Of a stretch of DNA of 64,000 nucleotides, positions 35,346 to 43,521 are shown one piece after another. The notes beneath the pieces were generated by a model, which did no database searches, had not been told where the DNA came from, and saw only the letters and a program-made list of their open reading frames with translations. The position numbers and the translations under genes were made by a program. The stretch is from Thermocatellispora tengchongensis. Lineage in GTDB: Bacteria > Actinomycetota > Actinomycetes > Streptosporangiales > Streptosporangiaceae. The DNA lies in contig NZ_JACHGN010000014.1 of NCBI RefSeq assembly GCF_014202315.1, positions 62,001 to 126,000 of the forward strand, written 5' to 3'. Each line of letters starts with the position of its first letter. Position 1 is the first letter of the stretch.

Positions 35346-36211
35346 CACGCCCGCCCTTCCACAGGCCCGCCACCGACGCCACCGGCGCCACCGGACGCCC
35401 CCATGACCGGCCCCGCGCCGGCATGGAAGCCGCCGTGAAGGCCGGCCTGCTGACCTGCGTGGAGGCCGGCCTGCTGACCGAACTGCTGACCGAACTGCTG
35501 AACGGCCTGCTGACCGGCATGGAACCCGCCGTGCTGACCGCCGGCGGCCACCACGAACCCGTCGCGCACCTCGACCACCCGGTCGCAGGCCGCGGCCACC
35601 TCCGGATCGTGCGTGACCACGACCAGCGAGGCGCCGTTGTGCCCGGTCGCCTCGACCAGCAGCCGCATGGTGGCGTGCCCGGTGGTGCGGTCGAGCGCCC
35701 CCGTGGGCTCGTCCGCGAACACCACCGCGGGCCCGGTGACCAGCGCCCGCGCGATGGCCACCCGCTGGGCCTGCCCGCCGGACAGCTCCCCGGGCCGCCG
35801 CCCCTCCATCCCGGCGAGCCCGAGCGGCCCGAACCACTCCCGCGCCCGCGCCACGGCCTCCCGCCGGGGCGTGCCGCCCAGCATCAGCGGCAGCGCGACG
35901 TTCTCCTCGGCGGGCAGCTCGGGCAGCAACTGCCCGAACTGGAACACGAACCCGAACCGGGTGCGCCGCAGCGCGCTGCGATCGCGCTCCCGCATCCCGT
36001 CGATCCGCCCGCCCTGCAGCACGACCTCGCCGGCGTCCGGCTTCATGATCCCGGCCAGGCAGTGCAGCAGCGTCGACTTCCCCGACCCGCTGGGCCCCAT
36101 GATCGCCACCGCCTCGGCCCGGCGCACGTCCAGGTCCACGCCCCCCAGCGCGACCGTCGCCCCGAACCTCTTGACCAGCCCGCGCCCGTACAACACGACA
36201 CCCTCACTCAT
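35342..36211 (-). CDS. ABC transporter ATP-binding protein with Gln/His/Gly-rich tail
   Basis: A 289-residue MacB/LolD-type ATPase: Walker A GPSGSGKST at about 38-46, signature LSGGQAQRVAIARAL, Walker B VVFADEPTGALD, and H-loop VVVTHD. The ABC domain ends near residue 225. The last ~65 residues are an unusual tail of Q-Q-F-G and H-A-G-Q-Q repeats followed by Gly/Ala, not normal for this family; the corresponding DNA is repetitive (about 35420-35530). Start at ATG 36211. It forms a two-gene exporter with the FtsX-type permease and is divergent from a NarL-type response regulator. Confidence 0.88.
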   Translation of the reverse strand: MSEGVVLYGRGLVKRFGATVALGGVDLDVRRAEAVAIMGPSGSGKSTLLHCLAGIMKPDAGEVVLQGGRIDGMRERDRSALRRTRFGFVFQFGQLLPELPAEENVALPLMLGGTPRREAVARAREWFGPLGLAGMEGRRPGELSGGQAQRVAIARALVTGPAVVFADEPTGALDRTTGHATMRLLVEATGHNGASLVVVTHDPEVAAACDRVVEVRDGFVVAAGGQHGGFHAGQQAVQQFGQQFGQQAGLHAGQQAGLHGGFHAGAGPVMGASGGAGGVGGGPVEGRAW

Positions 36212-36404
36212 GCCCCCGAGCCTCCCGCCCCGCCCCCGGCCCCCGTATCGGCCGCGAGTACCCCACCTCCTCCCCCGAAAGGCCGATCCTCGGCAGGCCG
36301 GCGTCCGTACCGGCCCCGCTGCGGCGGGCCGGCAGGGTGCCGTGGGAGAGGGAAGATCGCCCATCGTGGGGACGAGGTCTGGCAGGGCTGGCAGAATCGG
36401 GCGG

Positions 36405-37055
36405 GTGGGGATTCGGGTGCTGATCGCGGACGATCAGGAACTGGTGCGTACCGGGTTTCAGATGATCCTGGACGCGCAGCCGGACATCGAGGTCGTGGCG
36501 GCGGTGGCCGACGGGGCCGGGGCGGTGGAGCAGGCGCGGCGGCTGCGGCCCGACGTGTGCCTGCTGGACATCCGGATGCCCAAGCTGGACGGCATCGAGG
36601 TGACCCGGCTGCTGGCGGGGCCGGGGGTGGACAACCCGATGCGGGTGGTCATCGTGACCACCTTCGACCTGGACGAGTACGTCTACGGGGCGTTGCGGGC
36701 GGGGGCGTGCGGGTTCCTGCTGAAGGACAGCGGGCCGACGCTGCTGATCGAGGCGGTGCGGGCGGCGGCGGTGGGCGACGCGCTGGTGTCGCCGTCGATC
36801 ACCGTACGGCTGTTGCAGCACCTGTCCCAGCCGCGGCCCGAGGCCGCGCGGCGGCTGCGCGAGCCGCTGACGGACCGCGAGCTGGACGTCGTGCGCCTGG
36901 TGGCCAGGGGGCGGACCAACCAGGAGGTGGCGGCGGAGCTGTTCGTGTCGCTGTCCACCGTGAAGACCCACCTCGGCAGCATCTTCGCCAAGCTGGGCAC
37001 CAGGAACCGGGTGGAGATCGCCGCCTGGGCCTGGGAGACCGGCGTGGTCCGCTGA
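36405..37055 (+). CDS. NarL/LuxR-family response regulator
   Basis: A 216-residue two-domain regulator. The receiver has the acidic pair in LIADDQELVR, the phosphorylated Asp in VCLLDIRMPKLDG, and the conserved Thr/Lys in VTTFD and FLLKDSGP. The C-terminal LuxR HTH is EPLTDRELDVVRLVARGRTNQEVAAELFVSLSTVKTHLGSIFAKLG. Start at GTG 36405 (frame open far upstream); no strong ribosome-binding site. No histidine kinase lies on either side, so its partner is elsewhere or lost. It is divergent from the ABC exporter and may control it. Confidence 0.9.
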   Translation: MGIRVLIADDQELVRTGFQMILDAQPDIEVVAAVADGAGAVEQARRLRPDVCLLDIRMPKLDGIEVTRLLAGPGVDNPMRVVIVTTFDLDEYVYGALRAGACGFLLKDSGPTLLIEAVRAAAVGDALVSPSITVRLLQHLSQPRPEAARRLREPLTDRELDVVRLVARGRTNQEVAAELFVSLSTVKTHLGSIFAKLGTRNRVEIAAWAWETGVVR

Positions 37056-37071
37056 CACCCTCCAATTGACG

Positions 37072-37122
37072 GGCAACCGATCGGTTGCCTATTGTCGGTT
37101 TCATAGGCAACCAAAAGGTTGC
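37072..37122 (+). promoter_or_regulatory. ArsR operator array (two linked palindromes)
   Basis: GGCAACCGATCGGTTGCC (37072-37089) is a perfect 18-bp palindrome. GCAACC-AAAA-GGTTGC (37107-37122) is a second one, with its centre 34 bp further. In between, GGTTGCCTAT (37083-37092) and ATAGGCAACC (37103-37112) form another perfect 10-bp inverted repeat. All use the half-site GGCAACC/GGTTGCC. The array ends 14 bp before the ArsR-fusion start, with AGGAGAGG after it. Confidence 0.8.
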
Positions 37123-37136
37123 ATGTAGGAGAGGCG

Positions 37137-37973
37137 ATGGACGCGGTCTTCAAGGCGCTGGCCGATCCCAGCCGGCGGCGGCTGCTCGACAGCCTGAACG
37201 CGCGCAACGGGCAGAGCCTGCGCGAGCTGTGCGCCGACCTGGACATGACCCGGCAGGCGGTGGCCAAGCACCTCGCCGTGCTGGAGGACGCCGGGCTGGT
37301 GGCGAGCGTACGGCGCGGCCGGGAGAAGCTGCACTACCTCAACGCCGCGCCCATCGGCGAGATCGCCGAGCGCTGGATCGGCCGCTACGACCGGGCGCGC
37401 GTGGCCGCGCTGACCGACCTGAAGAAGGCACTGGAGGACGAGACACCCATGGACGCACCCGAGTTCGTCTACGTGACCTACATCCGCACCACCCCCGAGA
37501 AGCTGTGGCGGGCGCTGACCGAGCCGGAGTTCACCCGGCGCTACTGGGGCGGCACGGCGCTGAAGTCCGACTGGAAGCCGGGCTCGCCGCTGCTGTGGCA
37601 GATGGCGCCCGGCGAGGAGTACCGCGACCTCGGCCAGGTCGTGCTGGAGGCCGACCCGCACCGGCGCCTGTCGTACACCTGGCACGGCTTCCAGCCCGAG
37701 CACCGCGAGCTGTTCGGCTGGAGCGAGGAGCGGTTCGCGGAGCTGCTGAAGGAGCGGCGGTCCAAGGTCACCTTCGCGATCGAACCCGTCCGCGACGGCG
37801 AGCTGGTCAAGCTGACCGTGATCCACGACGGCTTCGAGCCCGGCAGCGAGATGTACCGCGCGATCAGCGGCGCGAGCGAGGTCTCCGGCGGCTGGCCGGA
37901 GCTGCTGTCGGACCTGAAGACCTTCCTGGAGACCGGCGAGGTGGCGGGCGAGGTCGCGGGCGCCGCGCACTAG
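37137..37973 (+). CDS. ArsR-type HTH fused to an AHSA1/SRPBCC domain
   Basis: A 278-residue fusion. Residues 1 to about 100 are an ArsR winged helix (MDAVFKALADPSRRRLLDSL, DMTRQAVAKHLAVLEDAGLVASVRRGREKLHYLNAAPI) with no metal-binding Cys cluster. Residues about 107-270 form an SRPBCC/AHSA1 (START-like) domain (VYVTYIRTTPEKLWRALTEPEFTRRYWGG to SGGWPELLSDLKTFLETG). In other genomes these two are adjacent separate genes; here the SRPBCC part probably senses a hydrophobic ligand for the repressor. Start at 37137 after AGGAGAGG. The upstream palindromes suggest autoregulation. Confidence 0.9.
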   Translation: MDAVFKALADPSRRRLLDSLNARNGQSLRELCADLDMTRQAVAKHLAVLEDAGLVASVRRGREKLHYLNAAPIGEIAERWIGRYDRARVAALTDLKKALEDETPMDAPEFVYVTYIRTTPEKLWRALTEPEFTRRYWGGTALKSDWKPGSPLLWQMAPGEEYRDLGQVVLEADPHRRLSYTWHGFQPEHRELFGWSEERFAELLKERRSKVTFAIEPVRDGELVKLTVIHDGFEPGSEMYRAISGASEVSGGWPELLSDLKTFLETGEVAGEVAGAAH

Positions 37974-38054
37974 GACGCCGCCTGATTAGCGGAGGTGCCG
38001 ACGGGATAGAAGTCAGGCAAGGTCCTTCAGCGCACGCCGGGGGGAGAGGTTTGG

Positions 38055-38801
38055 ATGCGCTTTGCCCCGCCACCACCGCACCGGGCCGCTTCGGCGGTCC
38101 GCGCGACGCTGCTCGCCCAGGTCTCCGCGCTCACCGCGCTCGTGGTCTTCGAGGCCGTACGCGGCCGCGACCTGGCGCGCGAGATCGCCGCGCTCCCCGG
38201 TGACCCGGCGTCCCCGCAGGCCCAGGCCGTGGCGGGCGCGGTGACGGTGTTCGCCGTCCTGGTGCTGCTGACGGTCGCAGCCACGGCCGCGGCCGCCGCG
38301 GCGTACGCCGTGTGGCTGACGCGGGCCGCGCGCGCCAACGCCCCGGCGGCGCGCATGGCCGGCGCCGTGGCCGCCACCTGGCTGCTGCCGCCGGTCAACC
38401 TGGTCGCGCCGCCGCTGCTGCTGGACCGGATCTGGCGCGGCGCCAACCCCGAGGGCCACGGCCGCCGCCGCTGGCTGGCGCTGCTCACCGCCTGGTGGCT
38501 GACCTCGCTGATCGCCCTGGCCCTGGTCGTGCTCCGCCTGCCGCCGCTCGGCGTGCCGGGCCTGTCGGGCCAGGGGATCACCGGTCTGGGCCCCGCCGCC
38601 CTGGTCGCCGTCGTCATCGCCGCGCGGCTGTGCGCCGCCACCGTACAGGAGATCACCCGGCTCCAGTCGCGGCCCCGCGCCCGCGGCCGGACCCGCCCCT
38701 GGTCCCGGCTGCTGCACCGGCACGCCACCCGCCCGGCGCCCGCGGGCGGCGCCGCCCCCGAGCGGTCCTCGCTGCGCCCCACCGGCGTCGGCGGCGAGTG
38801 A
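38055..38801 (+). CDS. DUF4328-like membrane protein
   Basis: A 248-residue protein with about five to six hydrophobic segments. The middle has the pattern AYAVWLTRAARANAP, then TWLLPPVNLVAPPLLLDRIWRGANP, which is the diagnostic part of the DUF4328 family common in Streptomyces and relatives. Function is unknown. The C-terminal ~50 residues are cytoplasmic-looking and Arg/Pro-rich. Start at 38055 preceded by GGGGGGAGAGG. It ends 9 bp from the convergent P450 gene. Confidence 0.75.
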   Translation: MRFAPPPPHRAASAVRATLLAQVSALTALVVFEAVRGRDLAREIAALPGDPASPQAQAVAGAVTVFAVLVLLTVAATAAAAAAYAVWLTRAARANAPAARMAGAVAATWLLPPVNLVAPPLLLDRIWRGANPEGHGRRRWLALLTAWWLTSLIALALVVLRLPPLGVPGLSGQGITGLGPAALVAVVIAARLCAATVQEITRLQSRPRARGRTRPWSRLLHRHATRPAPAGGAAPERSSLRPTGVGGE

Positions 38802-38810
38802 GCCGGCCGG

Positions 38811-40100
38811 CTAGCGGGGGCCGCTCCAGACGGCCTCCTGGCCCATGGGCGCGGTCGGGCTGAACCTGACCGGCAGCGCCTCCAGGCTGCGCATCCACAG
38901 CGACTGCCGCCAGCGGACCTCCTCGGGCGCGACCCCGAGGTCCACGTCGGGCAGCCGGTCGAGCAGCACCTCGACCGCGGTCTTGGCGATCAGCTCGCCC
39001 AGCTCGGGGGCCGGGAACGGGCAGCCGTACTCGCCGTGGCTGAAGGACATGTGCGCCCGGTTGGCGCCGCTGTCGGGGTAGGCGGCGGGCTGCACCTGCG
39101 GGTCGGCGTTCGCCGCCGCGATGCCGAGCACCAGCATGTCGCCGCGGCGGATGCGCCGCCCGGCCAGCTCGCAGTCCTGCACCGCCCAGCGCCCGGGGGC
39201 GTTCTGCAGCGGCGGGTCCTTCCACAGCACCTCGTTCAGCGCCTGGCCGACGCTGCTGCGGCCCCCTTGCAGGGTGATGGAGAAGTCGTCGTCCATCAGC
39301 ATCAGCCGCAGCGTGTTGCCGATCCAGTTCGCGGTCGGCCCGTGCGCGCCGGCGACCAGCACCTGGATGTCCAGCACGGCCTCCTCGTCGGTGAGCCGCG
39401 CGGAGTGCGCCAGCAGCCGGGAGGGCAGGTCGTCGCCCGGCCGGGCCTGCTTCTCCGTCACCAGGCGGCTCACGCGCTCGCGCAGCCGCGCGTACGCCGG
39501 ACCGGACTCCTCCGTCATGTCGGCGGAGAGGGTGACGTCGCGCACCACATCCGGCAGGTCGGCCTCCGGCAGCCCGAACAGCCGGACCATGACGTGGGCC
39601 GGGAGCGGGTAGGCGTACTGGCGGATCAGGTCGGCCTCGCCGTCGCCGCAGAAGTCGTCGATCAGCAGGTCGGCGACCTGCTCGCAGACCGCCGTCAGCT
39701 CGGTGCGGTCCAGGGCGTCCAGCGCGTCGTTGAGCGCCCCGGTACGCCGCTGCCGCTCGGCCCCCTCGGTGAACAGCACCGTGGGCTGCCACCCGACGTA
39801 CGGCAGCAGCGGCCAGTCGGGGCGCACGAAGTCCTTCATGTTCCATCGGCGCGAGTCGCGGCCGAAGAGCTGCGTCTGGCTGGTCACGTGGTGCAGCTCG
39901 CGGTAGCCGACGACGAACCAGGCGGGGATGTCGTCGTCGAGCAGGACCGGGGCGATCGGGCCGTGCTTGCGGCGGATCTCCTCATACAGCCCGGCCGGGT
40001 CGGCGTAGATCTCCGGGCCGTATAAGCGCACCGCGTCGGCGTGGTCCGGGTAGCCGGCCTGGATCGCCTCGCGCAGGGCGGCGGATGATGGGGTGGTCAC
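38811..40100 (-). CDS. cvnE: Conservon cytochrome P450 lacking ExxR (CYP157-like)
   Basis: A 429-residue P450. The haem loop FSHGEYGCPFPAPELG holds the thiolate Cys360, and the I-helix oxygen motif is VAGAHGPTANWIG (249-261). The K-helix ExxR, almost invariant in P450s, reads E290-V-L-W293, so the arginine is replaced by Trp, as reported for the Streptomyces CYP157 family, which is also conservon-encoded. GTG start at 40100 overlaps the stop of the GTPase gene by 4 bp (GTGA). Its substrate is unknown; in conservons it may act as a signalling output or sensor rather than a biosynthetic enzyme. Confidence 0.9.
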   Translation of the reverse strand: MTTPSSAALREAIQAGYPDHADAVRLYGPEIYADPAGLYEEIRRKHGPIAPVLLDDDIPAWFVVGYRELHHVTSQTQLFGRDSRRWNMKDFVRPDWPLLPYVGWQPTVLFTEGAERQRRTGALNDALDALDRTELTAVCEQVADLLIDDFCGDGEADLIRQYAYPLPAHVMVRLFGLPEADLPDVVRDVTLSADMTEESGPAYARLRERVSRLVTEKQARPGDDLPSRLLAHSARLTDEEAVLDIQVLVAGAHGPTANWIGNTLRLMLMDDDFSITLQGGRSSVGQALNEVLWKDPPLQNAPGRWAVQDCELAGRRIRRGDMLVLGIAAANADPQVQPAAYPDSGANRAHMSFSHGEYGCPFPAPELGELIAKTAVEVLLDRLPDVDLGVAPEEVRWRQSLWMRSLEALPVRFSPTAPMGQEAVWSGPR

Positions 40101-40699
40101 GGCGTGCTCCCGGGCTCGTACATCTTGGCGAGGTGCTCCACGAGCGTGATCAGCACGTGCTTGCACGAGTGCCGCAGGCGGGCGTCGCAGTCCACGATCG
40201 GCACCTCGGGCGACAGCGCCAGCGCGTCGCGCACCTCGTCCAGGCCGGGACCGTCGGCGAAGCGGTTGACCGCGACGACGAACGGCATCCGGTGGTGCTC
40301 CAGCCGGTCGATGGAGTACCAGGAGTCCTCCAGCCGGCGGGTGTCCACCAGCACGACCGCGCCCAGGCTGCCGGCGAAGAGCTGGTCCCACACGAACCAG
40401 AACCGCTGCTGGCCGGGCGCGCCGAACAGGTACAGCACCTTGCTGGCGTTCAGGGTGATGCGGCCGAAGTCGAAGGCGACCGTGGTGGTGGTCTTGGCGC
40501 GCACCCGGCTGGCGTCGTCGATGCCGACGCTGGCCTCGGTCATGACCTCCTCGGTGCTGAGCGGGCGGATCTCGCTCACCGAGCCGACCATGGTCGTCTT
40601 GCCCACCCCGAACCCGCCCACGATCACGATCTTCAGGGCGTCCACGGCGGTGGCGCTCAGCGGCGTGCGCGCCGCGAGGCTAGAGGTTGTGGAGTGCAA
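40097..40699 (-). CDS. cvnD: Conservon small GTPase (CvnD)
   Basis: A 200-residue Ras/MglA-like GTPase with P-loop GGFGVGKT at 28-35, G3 region YLFGAPGQQRFW in place of DxxG, and G4 AVNRFAD. It is the switch protein of the conservon. The TTG at 40699 overlaps the upstream DUF742 gene by 20 bp and gives the length usual for the family; later in-frame starts would cut close to the P-loop. Confidence 0.9.
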   Translation of the reverse strand: MHSTTSSLAARTPLSATAVDALKIVIVGGFGVGKTTMVGSVSEIRPLSTEEVMTEASVGIDDASRVRAKTTTTVAFDFGRITLNASKVLYLFGAPGQQRFWFVWDQLFAGSLGAVVLVDTRRLEDSWYSIDRLEHHRMPFVVAVNRFADGPGLDEVRDALALSPEVPIVDCDARLRHSCKHVLITLVEHLAKMYEPGSTP

Positions 40700-41036
40700 C
40701 GAGCACCTGCTTCAGGATCTCGGGGTCGGGCCGTCCGGCCCGGTCGAAGGCCGACGGGTGGCGCACGGTGATGCGGCCGGTGTCCAGCAGGTCGCGCAGC
40801 AGGATCTTCACCACGCTCACCGGCAGCCGCAGCTCCGCGGAGATCTCCACCACCGCCATGGGCTGCCGGGTCATCTGCAGGATCTTGACGTGCTCCGACT
40901 GCATGCCGGGCGTGGGCTGGCACTCGCTGACGATCAGCGAGACCGAGTCGAACGCGCTCTCATCGGCCCGGGTGCGGCCCCCGGTGACCGTGTAGAGCCG
41001 GTCCGGGTCCTCCCGGTCCACGGGCCGCCGCATCAT
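40680..41036 (-). CDS. cvnC: DUF742 protein (CvnC)
   Basis: A 118-residue protein with a winged-helix-like DUF742 domain (RLYTVTGGRTRAD, SEHVKILQMTRQPMAVVEISAELRLPVSVVKILLRDLLDTGRITV). It is the third conservon component, found to associate with the roadblock protein and kinase at the membrane. ATG start 41036 overlaps the roadblock gene stop by 4 bp (ATGA). Confidence 0.93.
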   Translation of the reverse strand: MMRRPVDREDPDRLYTVTGGRTRADESAFDSVSLIVSECQPTPGMQSEHVKILQMTRQPMAVVEISAELRLPVSVVKILLRDLLDTGRITVRHPSAFDRAGRPDPEILKQVLVALHNL

Positions 41037-41464
41037 GTGTGATCGCCGCCGCTTTCGGGGTGCCGCGGGGCGGCCGACAGGTACACGCCTATCTGCTCCA
41101 CCAGCTCGTTCATGTTGTGTCCGACCAGGCCGACCTCGGCGTCCTCGTCGGCCACGACGGCGAGATGGGCGCCCTCCCCCGCCGGCACGATCAGCAGCAG
41201 CCCGCCGGCGAACTCCACCATCGCCTGCCCGGCGCCGATGCCGTCGCCGAACTCGGCCGAGGCGCTCAGCGACAGGCTCTGGATGCCGGCGGCCAGCGCG
41301 GCGAGCTGGTCGGCCTTGTCCTGGTCCAGGCCGGTGGTGAAGCACATCTTCAGACCGTCCCTGGTCAGCACCAGCACGTGCCTGGTCCCCGGGGTCTTCT
41401 CCCTGAGGTTCTCCAGCAGCCAGTCGAGGTCACGATCGGTGGTGCTCAACGCGTCGGTGTTCAT
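41033..41464 (-). CDS. cvnB: Roadblock/LC7 domain protein (CvnB)
   Basis: A 143-residue roadblock/LC7 protein (LDWLLENLREKTPGTRHVLVLTRDGLKM, LAALAAGIQSLSLSASAEFG, EFAGGLLLIVPAGEGAHLAVVADEDAEVGLVGHNMNELVEQIG). It is expected to act as a GTPase regulator for CvnD, like MglB for MglA. It is 134 bp downstream of the kinase gene, a longer gap than inside the rest of the unit. Confidence 0.94.
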   Translation of the reverse strand: MNTDALSTTDRDLDWLLENLREKTPGTRHVLVLTRDGLKMCFTTGLDQDKADQLAALAAGIQSLSLSASAEFGDGIGAGQAMVEFAGGLLLIVPAGEGAHLAVVADEDAEVGLVGHNMNELVEQIGVYLSAAPRHPESGGDHT

Positions 41465-41598
41465 CGCAAACGACGGGGCGGTACGCCGGGCCGGCGCGCG
41501 GGCGCCGGGACGTACGGCCCCTGCCTCCCATCTAGTGATCGTTTCAGGTGCGGCGAGCGGGCGGGGCGGGCGGCGGGGGGCCGCCTTCGCGGGGCCGG

Positions 41599-43224
41599 TC
41601 AGGAGCCGCCATCGCCCTCGCTGCCGGAAGCGGAGGGGGCTCGCCCGCGGGCGCCCGCCTGGCGGAACGCGGCGAACCTCGCCGCGGAGTCGTGTGCCTC
41701 GCGCGCGGGCCGGGCCGCCGGCGCCTGCCGCGTCTTGGCCGCCATCGCCTCGGCCAGCGTCTGCCCGCGCCTGCGCCGGGGCAGCAGCCCGTCGCCGCCC
41801 GGCCGGTCCTCGTCCGGGGACGGCTCGGGCACGGGCGCGGCGCCGGGCAGGGCCCCGGGCCGGGCCGTGGCGTCGGGCCCGGAGGGGGGCGGCGTGGACG
41901 CCGGGCGGGGCTGGGTGATCAGCCTGCGCGGGATCAGCATCACCACGCCGGTGCCGCCGCGGGCGGAGGGCCGGAAGTTGACCGTCAGGCCGTACTTGTC
42001 CACCAGGCGGCCCACGACGGCCAGGCCCAGCCGGGTGCCGGAGAGCATGCGCAGGTCGAGCGGCTCGGAGACGAGCTTGGCGGCGCGGTGGCGCTCGCGC
42101 GAGCGCATGCCGAGGCCGCTGTCCTCGATGGTGACGACGACGCCGGTGTCCTCCTCGTCCACGTACACGTGCACCTCGGTGCCGTGCGCGGAGAAGGTGG
42201 CGGCGTTGTCCATCAGCTCGGCCAGCGCGTGCATGACGCCTTCGGCGGCGTACCCGGCCACGGCCACGGTGCTGGTGGAGTGGAGGCGGATGCGGCGGTA
42301 GGCGCCGATGCGGCCCATCGCGCCGCGCAGCACGCTCTCCATGACGATCGGGCGGGTCCAGCGGCGCCCGGACCGGCCGCCGCTGAGCAGGGCGATGTTG
42401 TCGGCCAGGCGGCCCATCTGGGAGATGCGGTGGTCCAGGTCGAGGAGGTCGGCGAAGATCTCCTCCTGGGTGCCGTACTCGTCCTCCAGCTCGCGCAGCC
42501 GGGCGAGCAGGCTGGTGGCCTGGGCCTGCACCCGGGCGGCGGCGCTGGCGCAGGCCGCCATCGCGGCGGCGCCCCTGCGCTCGCCCTCGCCGAGCTGGCG
42601 GGCGGCCTCGTTGAGCAGGCTGCGCAGCGGGGCGTGGATCGGCTGGCGCACCTCCTCCAGCGCGGTGCTCACCGGCACCCGGTCGTTCTGCACCCGCTTG
42701 GCCAGCTCCGGCAGCGTGTCACCGGCGAGCCGGGCGACCTCGGCCTCGAACCCCTCCCGGGCGGCCCGTGCCGCGGCGACCTCGCGCTCCAGCACGTCCA
42801 GCTCGTGGCCGGCGGCCCGCAGGAGCTGTTGGAGCGTGCCATCGGAGGGCTGCGGCACGCCGGCCAGCGCCTCCACGGCCGAGACGCCCTCGCGCACCTG
42901 GCGTCCCAGCGCCGGCATGGTCTCCTCGGCCATGCGCAGCGCCTCGCGCTCCAGCCGGGTCGCCTGCGCGTCGGCGAGCCGGGCGCGCTCGCGCAGCAGC
43001 TTCACGGTGGCGGCGTAGTTGGCCACGAGGGCGAAGGCGACGGCCAGCAGCACGCCCGCGACCCCGCCGACGAGCGCCATGAGTCCCTTGGCCCCCTCGG
43101 GGGCCGTGGACACCGCCCACAGCCAGGCCAGGACCACGACGACCATCGTCCCGAGCAGGACGACCGCCGCCCGCTCGCCTGGCGAGAACCTTCGCCGGGT
43201 CCGGTTGGATACATGTGCTGACAT
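41599..43224 (-). CDS. cvnA: Conservon sensor histidine kinase-like protein (CvnA)
   Basis: A 541-residue membrane kinase-like protein. TM1 is about 18-38 and TM2 about 47-69, leaving an extracellular loop of only about eight residues, so it has essentially no external sensor. A long helical region follows, then DLDHRISQMGRLADNIALLSG and a HATPase domain (ELMDNAATFS, IEDSGLGM, GTRLGLAVVGRLVDKYGL). The last ~110 residues are Pro/Arg-rich and disordered. Start at ATG 43224 with GAGGACC upstream. It heads the conservon cvnA-B-C-D-E. Confidence 0.92.
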   Translation of the reverse strand: MSAHVSNRTRRRFSPGERAAVVLLGTMVVVVLAWLWAVSTAPEGAKGLMALVGGVAGVLLAVAFALVANYAATVKLLRERARLADAQATRLEREALRMAEETMPALGRQVREGVSAVEALAGVPQPSDGTLQQLLRAAGHELDVLEREVAAARAAREGFEAEVARLAGDTLPELAKRVQNDRVPVSTALEEVRQPIHAPLRSLLNEAARQLGEGERRGAAAMAACASAAARVQAQATSLLARLRELEDEYGTQEEIFADLLDLDHRISQMGRLADNIALLSGGRSGRRWTRPIVMESVLRGAMGRIGAYRRIRLHSTSTVAVAGYAAEGVMHALAELMDNAATFSAHGTEVHVYVDEEDTGVVVTIEDSGLGMRSRERHRAAKLVSEPLDLRMLSGTRLGLAVVGRLVDKYGLTVNFRPSARGGTGVVMLIPRRLITQPRPASTPPPSGPDATARPGALPGAAPVPEPSPDEDRPGGDGLLPRRRRGQTLAEAMAAKTRQAPAARPAREAHDSAARFAAFRQAGARGRAPSASGSEGDGGS

Positions 43225-43521
43225 CGGTTGGTCCTCGGGGGGCGGAGGCGGCGTGCGGGCACGACCGCGTCGTACATGCCGTGCCCATCGCGGACTATGC
43301 GTCGCTGGTCCGCGACGTACCGCGAAGGGAACAGGCGCACACCGTAGCACCCGCGATACACACAAGAACAGACAGCAACGCCGCAACCAACCGACACATT
43401 AGTAACAACCAAATCAACCGCTACAGCGTGTCCTATTCGACATTTCGTGACATGTGGCGATTCGCTCGACGATGGTCACGCTCCCACGCCCCGCGCCCTC
43501 CCACCCGGTACGGTCGGAGCC
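43225..43521. promoter_or_regulatory. Divergent promoter region of the conservon and DinB-type gene
   Basis: About 300 bp. The stretch 43370-43450 is clearly AT-richer than the rest of the window (TTAGTAACAACCAAATCAAC and neighbours), as expected for promoters of cvnA (minus) and the DinB-type gene (plus). CGACATTTCGTGACATGTGG (43438-43457) contains repeated GACAT-like words that might be an operator. No palindrome is good enough to name. Confidence 0.5.

Noticed and set aside
38801-38812. AGCCGGCCGGCT palindrome between the convergent DUF4328 and P450 genes as terminator
   Set aside because: With no loop bases only four pairs can form, and it merely spans the two stop codons; too weak to call.
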